DNA of 23,847 nucleotides from CAZAKZ01 sp964485695 (GTDB taxonomy: Bacteria > Planctomycetota > JAFGQW01), in the NCBI GenBank assembly GCA_964485695.1, contig CAZAKZ010000088.1, positions 1 through 23,847 of the forward strand, written 5' to 3'. Each line of letters starts with the position of its first letter. The first letter of the stretch is position 1. Below the pieces are notes generated by a model. It had not been told where the DNA came from, made no database searches, and was given only the letters and a program-made list of their open reading frames with translations. Shown here one piece after another: positions 1 to 7,800 of this stretch. Position numbers and translations under genes: made by a program.

Positions 1-18
1 CTGTCAAACTTCACGAGT

Positions 19-40
19 CCCCCAGCAGAGCTGGGGGTTT
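19..40 (+). terminator. Intrinsic-terminator-like hairpin at the left edge
   Basis: A perfect 8-bp stem (ccccc-agc at 19-26 pairing with gct-ggggg at 30-37) closes a 3-nt AGA loop and is followed by a short TTT and then pyrimidine-rich sequence. It probably ends a plus-strand gene lying just left of the window and so insulates the AhpD-like gene that starts at 98. The T tract is short, so termination efficiency is uncertain; it could instead be an mRNA 3'-end stabiliser. Confidence 0.45.
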
Positions 41-97
41 CCCCTTAAAATGACCAGGGGGTAGCTCCGCCCCGATGAGACGACAGGATTCAAGGCC

Positions 98-1135
98 GTG
101 ATCAAATACATTCGGCCCGTTCCCGCCACCTCGGCCGGCGGTCTGGTGCGACAGGTCTATGACCAGGTCCGGCATGACTTTGGTGTGCTGCCGGAACCGG
201 TGACCCTCCATTCCCCCCTACCGGACCTTCTCGCCGCCGCCTGGATGGCGCTCCGGGAAACCCTGGTCGCGGGCGGGCTGCGGCGGGATCTGAAGGAGAT
301 CGTGGCCGCCACCGTTTCCGGGGTGAACGACTGCCCCTACTGCGTGGATGCCCACACCATGATGCTTCACGCCTCCAGGGCCCACGAGGCGGCCCGGGCC
401 ATGAGAACCGGGGCAATCGACGCCCTTCCCGATGCCGAGACCCGGTCGTACGCCCGATGGGCCCGGGCCTCCCGCTCCCCCGGCGAGGCCATCCTCCGTT
501 CGCCGCCGTTCTCGCCCGGGGAGTCCCCCCAGGTGATCGGGACCGCCCTCTGCTTCCACTACATAAACCGCATGGTGAGGATTCTTCTGGATGAAACACC
601 GCTCCCTTCGAGCCGGACCTGGCTCCGGGGCCTCCTCTGCCGCCTGGGGGGCCTGGGCCTGTCCCGAGCCGCCCGACAATCGCACCCGCCCGGGGAGAGC
701 CTCGTGCTCCTGCCGGAGGCGCCCCTCCCCGAGGACCTTGCCTGGGCTGCGCCCGCCCCGGCCGTTGCCGGCGCCTTCTCCAGGCTGGCCCGGGCGGTCG
801 AGGAATCGGCCAGGGCCGTCCTGCCCGGATCGGTGCGGGAGGTTGTCCGGGCCTCCTTACGGGACTGGAACGGAGACGAACCCGGCCTCTCCCTCGAGTG
901 GGCGGACGAAGCGGTCCGTTCCCTGGATCGAGGCCTGAGGCCCGCCGGTCGCCTCGCCCTCCTCACCGCCCTTGCCCCCCACCGGGTGGACGAAGGCGTC
1001 ATCCACGCGTTTCGCGAGCACCACCGCGGAGACGCATCGCTCCTGGGCGCCCTGGCCTGGGGGAGCTTCGAGGCGGCGCGCAGGATCGGGACGTGGCTGT
1101 GGCGAGAGAACGACAGACAGGGAGAAGGAACATGA
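98..1135 (+). CDS. AhpD/carboxymuconolactone decarboxylase-like protein
   Basis: A 345-aa protein starting at GTG 98, with an AGGA-type Shine-Dalgarno about 9 nt upstream. The sequence shows the AhpD-fold redox signature: Glu67, then Cys79-Pro-Tyr-Cys82 and His86 (CxxC-x3-H). Family members use this for thiol-dependent peroxide reduction or, in related enzymes, decarboxylation. A second conserved block, 'FHYINRMV' (153-160), is typical of longer carboxymuconolactone-decarboxylase-family proteins. The rest, to residue 345, is Ala/Arg-rich and helical, so the protein is about twice the length of minimal AhpD. No signal peptide is seen, so it is probably cytoplasmic. Its stop overlaps the start of the DUF1702/E3 gene by 4 bp (ATGA), so the two are translationally coupled and probably act in the same pathway as the neighbouring PKSE. 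The true substrate is unknown; a redox or peroxide-protection role during polyene maturation is inference. Confidence 0.8.
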   Translation: MIKYIRPVPATSAGGLVRQVYDQVRHDFGVLPEPVTLHSPLPDLLAAAWMALRETLVAGGLRRDLKEIVAATVSGVNDCPYCVDAHTMMLHASRAHEAARAMRTGAIDALPDAETRSYARWARASRSPGEAILRSPPFSPGESPQVIGTALCFHYINRMVRILLDETPLPSSRTWLRGLLCRLGGLGLSRAARQSHPPGESLVLLPEAPLPEDLAWAAPAPAVAGAFSRLARAVEESARAVLPGSVREVVRASLRDWNGDEPGLSLEWADEAVRSLDRGLRPAGRLALLTALAPHRVDEGVIHAFREHHRGDASLLGALAWGSFEAARRIGTWLWRENDRQGEGT

Positions 1136-2085
1136 TCCCCCCGGCCGGCTGTCTGCGACGCGTCCTGTTCGGCATCTCGCCCGCAAACGTCACCTTCGCC
1201 CGCCGCGGATTCCGGGGGACCGATCCGGCCCTGCAGCAGCGGCTGGAACATATCGGTCACCTGTTCCTGCAGGGGTACCATGCCGCACTGCGGGACACGC
1301 GTTCCGTCGCACTGGGACGGGCGCTGGAAACCGTCGCCCTCGAGTTCCGCGGATTCGCCTTCGAGGGGGCGGCCATGGCGCTGGCCCTCCTGGATCACCT
1401 CACGCCCTGGAACCGGAACCGCTGGGCGGCGTTTCTCGGGGGGCCCGGCGCACCGCACGCGTACATGGTGCACGTGGGCGCGGGCTGGGCCCTCGCCAGG
1501 CTCCGCCGGCCCGTGGAGCCTGCGCTCAAGCGCCTGGATCCGCTGCTGGGCTGGCTGGCGGTGGACGGGTACGGATTTCACGAGGGCTATTTCCACTGGG
1601 CGCGCTACGTGGGAGAGCGCGCCGAGCCCGGGCGCCTGTCCGGCTATGCCCTTCGGGCCTTTGACCAGGGCCTCGGCCGGAGCCTCTGGTTCGTGGAGGG
1701 AGCGGACGTCACCCGCATTGCGGAGACGATCCACACCTTTCCGCCCGCAAGGCATGCCGACCTCTGGAGCGGCGTGGGGCTGGCGTGCGCGTACGCCGGA
1801 AGCCTCCCGCGACCGGCGCTCGAGTCCCTCCGGGAAGCCGCGGGATCCTGCCGGCCCCACCTGGCCCAGGGGGTTGCGTTCGCGGCCAAGGCGCGGCTCA
1901 AGGGCGGCAATCCCACACCCCACACCGACCTTGCCTGTGAAGTGCTCTGTGGCCTCCCCTCCGAGGAAGCCGCCGGCGTCTCTGACGCAGCCCTAGCAGA
2001 CCTTCCTCCCGACGGCTCCGAGCCGGCCTTCGAGGTGTGGCGGTGCAGGGTCCAGACCCGTTTCGGCGCGGAGTTTGAAACCTGA
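1132..2085 (+). CDS. DUF1702 family protein (enediyne biosynthesis E3/UnbL type)
   Basis: A 317-aa protein. The reading frame is open further upstream, but ATG 1132 is chosen because it follows a strong GGAGAAGGA Shine-Dalgarno (1121-1129), overlaps the previous stop as ATGA, and gives a normal family length. The recognisable DUF1702 blocks are 'RGFAFEGAAM' (73-82), 'DGYGFHEGYFHW' (145-156), 'FDQGLGRSLWFV' (177-188), 'DLWSGVGLACAYAG' (220s) and 'HLAQG' (253-257). DUF1702 corresponds to E3/UnbL of the conserved enediyne cassette (E3, E4, E5, E, E10). It is associated with enediyne core biosynthesis, but its reaction is unassigned. There is no signal peptide or clear membrane segment. The gene ends 5 bp from the convergent exporter stop. 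Family assignment is by motif recognition; function in this organism is inferred from the PKSE and thioesterase nearby. Confidence 0.85.
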   Translation: MIPPAGCLRRVLFGISPANVTFARRGFRGTDPALQQRLEHIGHLFLQGYHAALRDTRSVALGRALETVALEFRGFAFEGAAMALALLDHLTPWNRNRWAAFLGGPGAPHAYMVHVGAGWALARLRRPVEPALKRLDPLLGWLAVDGYGFHEGYFHWARYVGERAEPGRLSGYALRAFDQGLGRSLWFVEGADVTRIAETIHTFPPARHADLWSGVGLACAYAGSLPRPALESLREAAGSCRPHLAQGVAFAAKARLKGGNPTPHTDLACEVLCGLPSEEAAGVSDAALADLPPDGSEPAFEVWRCRVQTRFGAEFET

Positions 2086-2095
2086 TCCTGTCAGG
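2081..2095. other. Small inverted repeat spanning two convergent stop codons
   Basis: cctga (2081-2085) and tcagg (2091-2095) form a perfect 5-bp inverted repeat around a 5-nt spacer. Each arm contains one of the two facing TGA stop codons, of the E3 gene (plus) and the exporter (minus). No T tract is present on either side, so this is not a standard intrinsic terminator; the two mRNAs probably overlap at their 3' ends. Confidence 0.4.
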
Positions 2096-4427
2096 CCCTG
2101 CCCTCAGGATCCGGGCCCTTCTTGCCCAGCAGAGCGCCGAGCCCGACCAGGGTCAGCACGCAGGCCGATATCAGGGCGGTGGCCACGAGGAGACCCAGCC
2201 GGCCGTTGGCCTGCACCTGGGAAAAGGCCAGGATCCCGAATCCCAGTGCAATGGCCAGGGTATCGGCCACGATGGCGGGTCCCGCCTCCTTCAGGGCTCG
2301 CAAAACGGGTTGATCCGCTCCGGCTCCGCGCGCTCTTCGCACTCGCTCGACGAAGTGGATGGCGTAGTCCACTCCGATGCCCAGTGTGATCGCACAGAAC
2401 ATCGAGGTCGCCACGCCCAGGGGCATTCCGGTCCAGCCCATGGCCCCGAACACCCAGAGCACGCCGATGGAGGCGGGCAGCAGGCAGCACAGCCCGGTCA
2501 CCACGGATCGATAGAGGAGGCTCACCACCAGGAGCGCTCCGACCAGGGCCAGGAGGACCGAGGCGATCTGCGTCCGCACGATGGCCGGGATCATGGCCTG
2601 GCTCACGGCCACGTCGCCGGCGAAGTCGAGGCGTGCCCCGAGGGGCGCGAGGTGATCGCGCTCGTATGCGCGGAGCGACCGCATGAGGGAGTCCGTATCC
2701 TGGTAGTTGGCGTTCTTGAGGAAGATCGTCACCACGGTCCGGCAAAGCGCATCGTCCACGACCTCTCGCCGGCGGTGCAGGCCCCGCACCTCTTCGAACC
2801 GGGTGTAGAGGAAGTTCACCGCTTCGACGCCGGGCTGGAGCGCCCTCGCCTTCTCGAGCGGAGTGCCGTACATGGCCGCGATGGACACGGTATAGCTGTG
2901 CAGGCCGAGGGCCCCCCCCACCCCGGGGAGGCCGCGCGCGAATTCCTCGAAGTCCCCGACGGCTTTGAGCAGGGCCGGATCCAGGAGCGGCCCCTCGCGG
3001 CCTTCCACCCGCGGCAGGGGCCGGCCCGGTGGGTCGAAGGCCAGGTGTGCGAGCAACAGGTGCGCGCCGTGGAACTTCGCGTTCACCCGATCCGTGGACA
3101 GGCGAAACGCGCTTCCCCGGGAAAAACCCTCGATCCAGCTGTCCTGGACCCGGAGCCGCCACCCCCCCGCGCCCGCCGCGAGGGCGAGAAGGAGCAGCAC
3201 CGAGAGCGTGAGCCCCCGCCGGCGGATCACCGGGGCCATCCACCTGACCCACCCGGCGTTTCCACGGGCCTCAGCGGCCTGGGTTCGCCGCAACCTGTCC
3301 GGGCCGAGAAGCTTGAGCGCCGCCGGAATCACCGTCAGGGACCACACCATGCAGAAGAGGATGCCTGTCGCCGCAAAGATACCGAAGGCGCGCACCGGAT
3401 CGATGGAGGAGGTCAGAAACGACAGGAATCCGACGGCGGTGGTCACCGAGGTCAGAACCACGGGACGTGTCATCGCCTGCATCGTGCGGGTCACCCCGGC
3501 CGGGTGCGGCTCCGCCTTCCCCCCGGCAAGGACCCGCTGGAAGTGCCAGAAGATGTGGATCTCGTCCGCCAGTCCGATGGTGGTCAGGATGATCGGCAGC
3601 ACCGCGATGGTCAGGTAGACCGGGCTGCCCACCCATCCCATGAAACCGAAGGTCCAGATCAGGACCGCTGCGATCTCCGTCAATGCGAGAAAAACGCCCC
3701 AGAATCTCCGGCACCCCGCCAGCACCACCAGCGCGATCATCGCCACCGCCAGCGGTACCAGGTAGAGGAGGTCCTCGATGATGTGGGTCCCCAGGAGCGC
3801 CTCGGCCACCGGAGCGCCCACGACGTGGACGCGGTCGGTGCGGGTCTGAAAGGGCTCCACCGTTGCACGGACTTTTCGGCACAGGGCCGTCCGGTCGCTT
3901 TCCTCCGGCACTCCGACCAGGATGGCGGATGCCGCGGCGTCCGCGGATACGAGCGTCCCGTACAGAATGCCGATCAGCTTCAGATCCCCCCTGAGATTCT
4001 CCATCTCGATCGCGGTCCCGGGAAGGGGATCGATGAAGGGCCGGTGGTCGAAGGTGCCGGGGTGGCAGCGAAAACCGTTCTCGGTAGCCAGGCTCACCAC
4101 GTCGTGGGGCCCGATCCCCTGCAGGCGCTGGACCGCCTTGCTCATGTCCAGGATGCGCTTCAACGTTTCGTGATTGAAGATGCCGTCCGGGTGGGATGTC
4201 TCCACCATCACCACGATGGGATCGCGGAGGGAGAAGTGGCGCCGCACCTCCTCGTCGAACAGAACGGCACGGTCCTGCCGGGGCACGAGGGCATGGCCGT
4301 CGGTCCGCAATCGGAGCCGGAGCAGGCCGGGAATCGCCGCTGCGACCACCAGGATCATCACGGCAATGACCGTGCGTGGCCTGGAAATGGACAGGGTCGG
4401 AATCCAGTTCAATGCGCGTTCGACCAT
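2091..4427 (-). CDS. RND/MMPL family exporter
   Basis: A 778-aa inner-membrane transporter of the resistance-nodulation-division superfamily, MMPL branch, with the classic duplicated layout. There is an N-terminal membrane segment (about 18-37), a large periplasmic loop, and a five- to six-helix bundle (about 218-372) containing 'GLADEIHIF' with Asp287. A second entry helix (about 405-423) is followed by a second loop and a C-terminal bundle with 'GIGVDYAIHF'. The Asp residues in these two motifs sit where MMPL proteins place their proton-relay acids. ATG 4427 has GGGAGG (4433-4438) 5 nt upstream. The gene lies 36 nt after the thioesterase in the PKSE operon, so it likely exports the polyketide or inserts it into the envelope, or gives self-protection. 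MMPL exporters beside hot-dog thioesterases are also known from aryl-polyene clusters. Substrate is inferred only from context. Confidence 0.88.
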   Translation of the reverse strand: MVERALNWIPTLSISRPRTVIAVMILVVAAAIPGLLRLRLRTDGHALVPRQDRAVLFDEEVRRHFSLRDPIVVMVETSHPDGIFNHETLKRILDMSKAVQRLQGIGPHDVVSLATENGFRCHPGTFDHRPFIDPLPGTAIEMENLRGDLKLIGILYGTLVSADAAASAILVGVPEESDRTALCRKVRATVEPFQTRTDRVHVVGAPVAEALLGTHIIEDLLYLVPLAVAMIALVVLAGCRRFWGVFLALTEIAAVLIWTFGFMGWVGSPVYLTIAVLPIILTTIGLADEIHIFWHFQRVLAGGKAEPHPAGVTRTMQAMTRPVVLTSVTTAVGFLSFLTSSIDPVRAFGIFAATGILFCMVWSLTVIPAALKLLGPDRLRRTQAAEARGNAGWVRWMAPVIRRRGLTLSVLLLLALAAGAGGWRLRVQDSWIEGFSRGSAFRLSTDRVNAKFHGAHLLLAHLAFDPPGRPLPRVEGREGPLLDPALLKAVGDFEEFARGLPGVGGALGLHSYTVSIAAMYGTPLEKARALQPGVEAVNFLYTRFEEVRGLHRRREVVDDALCRTVVTIFLKNANYQDTDSLMRSLRAYERDHLAPLGARLDFAGDVAVSQAMIPAIVRTQIASVLLALVGALLVVSLLYRSVVTGLCCLLPASIGVLWVFGAMGWTGMPLGVATSMFCAITLGIGVDYAIHFVERVRRARGAGADQPVLRALKEAGPAIVADTLAIALGFGILAFSQVQANGRLGLLVATALISACVLTLVGLGALLGKKGPDPEGRA

Positions 4428-4463
4428 TTCGGCCTCCCTACCTTTGTTCTCCGCTGCGTAGGA

Positions 4464-4892
4464 TCAGGATTCCGCGTAGGGCCGCAGCGCTTCGCGAAGC
4501 GGCTCCGGGACGGGCGCCGGGACCATCCCCTCCTCTACGCGCTGCATGCAGGCCACCCGCTGTTCTCCCCGCGCGACGACCTCTTCCCCGCCGCCCGAGA
4601 TACGCAGGTATTCGAAGAGCAGGGTCATCCGGTTCTGCTTCAGACCGCCCAGGCGCATCCGGACCACGATCTCGTCAAAGGGCGAAAGCTCGGCCAGGTA
4701 TTCGCAGGAACAGTGGGTGGTGACCAGGCAGAGATCGCGCTCGAGATCCGTGAGGATTTCCGGTACGTGTTCCCGGAGGAAGAGCTCGCGGCAACGGCCC
4801 TGCCAGCGCAGATGGTTGACGTAGTAGACGTTGCCAACGACGTTCGTCTCCTCGAAGGAGACCACGTGCCGGTAGTCATAGAACTTCATCAT
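4464..4892 (-). CDS. Enediyne-type hot-dog thioesterase (E10/CalE7 family)
   Basis: A 142-aa single hot-dog domain protein of the 4-hydroxybenzoyl-CoA thioesterase superfamily. The N-terminal block 'FEETNVVGNVYYVNHLRWQ' and the following 'GRCRELFL' (residues 13-39) are the hallmark of enediyne thioesterases such as CalE7, DynE7 and SgcE10. Asn17 and Arg35 lie at the spacing of the Asn/Arg pair implicated in CalE7, which lacks the usual acidic catalytic residue; the equivalence is by eye. The likely role is hydrolysis of the polyene-beta-keto thioester from the PKSE carrier domain, in the cytoplasm. The start is one of two tandem ATGs (4892 or 4889), inside the end of the PKSE gene, giving a 14-17 nt overlap; GAGG lies just upstream. 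This implies translational coupling to the PKSE. Confidence 0.9.
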   Translation of the reverse strand: MMKFYDYRHVVSFEETNVVGNVYYVNHLRWQGRCRELFLREHVPEILTDLERDLCLVTTHCSCEYLAELSPFDEIVVRMRLGGLKQNRMTLLFEYLRISGGGEEVVARGEQRVACMQRVEEGMVPAPVPEPLREALRPYAES

Positions 4893-7800
4893 CACACCTC
4901 GCAAGCACTGCAAAAACGAGAGGGGCCTCGATCCCCTGCACCCGAACCACGAGCGTGGCTGTCCTGAGCCGGCCGGCCTTGAGCACAACCCACCCGTCGG
5001 AAGACGAGGAGACCAGCACCAGCGGCGCGTCGATGCGCGCACCGGCCTTCTTCAGACATTCGCTCGCCGCCCACACCCGGGTGGAAGCCGCGGCCGCCGC
5101 CTCCCCCGCTTCCCGGGCTATGATCCCGGCAAGGGCGTGGCGCTCAACACCGAGAAGAGCCTGCCAGTCCAGGTCGGTTCGGTCCACCACCGGCTCCACG
5201 TCGCACCCCACGGGTCCGGGGCCCGCCACCGCCAGGGTCACATCCCCGGCCACCGAGGCCGAGACCTCCGGGCCGTTCGCGACCTCCGGCTTTCCGTCCG
5301 GCCGCCGCAGCACCGGTACCGGTTTCTCCACTACGCGCTGGACCGCGATCTCGGTGCGCTCATTTCGCTCCCCCTTTCCGCACCGGTCTACCACCACGGC
5401 CACCGTGGAGCCCGTGATCAGGTCTTCCAGCCGGCGCTCGATGTACGGGCCCAGCAACGGCGCCACCCACGGGTCCCCAGGCACGGCACTCCCCATTTTC
5501 CGGAGGCGGAGCCCTTCCCACCTCTCCCGCACTCGACCGTCCGATCCGACCACCTCCACGTCATACGTGAGGGTGTCCTCCCCGGCGGATCGCTCCCGGG
5601 CCCGCACGGTCCAGGAGCCTGGATCCGTGCTGACCCCGGGCACCAGACGGTCCACCCCGACGGGCAGGAGGGCGGCGCCCGGGATACAGGCCTGGATGGC
5701 GTGGATGGCGGCGTCCCGCGCCCCCGGATCCCCGAGAACGAGGGCGTCCGGCACATACCGGCCGAACCATTGGACCTTGCCGTCGGGTACCACCTCCGCG
5801 ACACACGCCCTGGCCTTCAGGCGACGGTAGCCCCGAAGACACTGGAACCTCCGGCCCTGGAAGAAGAGCTTTCCATAGAGGTCGCGGTCCGGAGCCATGG
5901 GGACGTCCGGGAGTTCTTCCGCCTCCACCGGCGCCTTCTGCCCGCACCCCCGGTCGGGTTCGGTTCTGAAGCGGCACGTGGCGCGGACGAGATCCACCTG
6001 GAAGTCGGTCTCTCCGCTCCGGAGCACGACCCGGACGCGCCCGTCGCTCTCTGCAAAGGCGGCCGCCCGCAGGGTGACCGATTTCCCCGCCCGGATGGCC
6101 ACGGGGTGATCGAACCGGACGGTCTCGAATTCAGGGGGCGAGGTGGTGTTATTCAGGGCCATGGCGGCCTGCGCCATGGCCTCGAGACCCAGGACGGCGG
6201 GCAAGATCCGCTCTCCCTGGAACACGTGGTCCTCCAGGTAGGGATCCGTATCGCCGGACACCACGGCGTCCACCACGAGTTCCACACCCGGATAATGAAC
6301 CCGGGTCTCTTCGAGAAAACGCCACAGCGGGAGGTCCGGGGCCTCCACCTGGAGCGTCCGCGGCCGCCCGAAGCGTCCGGTCACCACCACGGAAGCGCCC
6401 GGAAACGGATGGGCGAGAAGGTCTCGGAGGATGGATATCCCTTCATCCGGAGTAATGGGCGTGATCCCTTCCCGGGCGAGTACGTCCACCCGGCCCAGGC
6501 GTTCACCCATGCCCACCCCGGACCAGACCGACCACTCCACACAGAGGCACCGGCAGGATGGATGCGCTGCCTGCAAACGTTCTGTCAATCGTCTCAGCTC
6601 GTCGTTGGCTACTGCATAGTCCGCCTCCCCCGGAAGCCCGATCCGGGCGATGATGGAGCCGAAGGCGAGGAAGAGCTTCAGTCGCTCCACGTCCACCGCC
6701 GCCAGGACGTTCTGCGCCCCCTGCACCTTGGGAGCCCGGGTCCGGATGAAATCACTCCGGTCGAGCGACCGGATGGACTTCGGCACGTTGATGCCGGCGC
6801 CGTGAAGAATGCCGGTGATCCGCCCCAGGGCCTTTTCCCCTCTCGTGACAGCCTCTCTCACCGCGTCCGTATCGGTGACGTCCGCCGCCACGTGGTGGAA
6901 GCGGAGCCCAAGCTTCGCCATGCGGTCCAGGTTGGAGGCCAGTTCCGGGTCCGATTCCGGATCGGACCGGCCCAGCAGCACCAGCCGCACCCCGGTCACC
7001 TGTGCCAGGGCCAGGGCGCACTCCGCGGCAATGCCCTTTCCACCTCCGGTCACGAGCAGGACATCCTCGTGCCCGAGGGGTAGCCCGACCGTCCGGTCGC
7101 CGGGAGGCAGCAAGCGCAGCACCGGCACCCGGCGCCGGCCGTCCCCGTCATAGTGTGCTTCGGTGTATCCCCCCGCGGCGGCCTCCACCTCGGCCTTCAC
7201 CCACTCTGTCGCCCTCGGATGGTGAAGCGGCACGTTCACGACCACGGTGGTCACCTCCGGTGCCTCCTGGTGAAGGGTCCGGGCGAAGGGCGCTACGCCT
7301 CCGTCCTGCTGGACGACCACAAAGCGTCCGATTCCCTCCGGCCCGGGTACCGCGCGCGCGCCGTCCAGGAGCAGGTCCAGGTGGCTCGGGTTCAGTTCCG
7401 GAGGCAGGCAGAGGACGCATCCGCCATCGGCCCAGTGCTTCACCTCCTGCTGAAGACGGACCGCAAGAGGGTGGTCGGCGGGAGCCATCACCCGCCAGGA
7501 GGTCCGGTTCGCCCCCGGGGTGCGACGCGGCAAGGGGCGCTCTACGAGGTCGACCTTGAAGGTCCGGATCCAGGTGTCCACGCCCGGCGGCTCGAGATCC
7601 GGTCTCTCGCTCCGAGGCGACACTTGCGTGTCCGCGAGGCTCTCCAGCGCCCGGGCCACCTGGATGACCGTGGCACTGGAATACTCCGTCAAAGCCATGG
7701 GAGGCGGAAGACCGAGACGGTGAGCGGCCTCGCTCACCAGCCTCCCCACCGTGATCGAATTGAGGTGAAGGTCTTCGAGCAGGCGGCTGCCCTCCTTCAC

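Noticed and set aside
559..1923. A 454-codon open frame on the minus strand
   Set aside because: Antisense to the AhpD-like and DUF1702 genes, which have coupled starts and recognisable motifs.
2310..4967. An 885-codon open frame on the plus strand
   Set aside because: It lies antisense to the exporter and thioesterase genes, has His/Asp/Gly-rich composition with no motifs, and reflects high-GC codon bias in the real genes.
5137..7083. A 648-codon open frame on the plus strand
   Set aside because: Antisense to the DH-PPTase part of the PKSE; composition is typical of a shadow frame.
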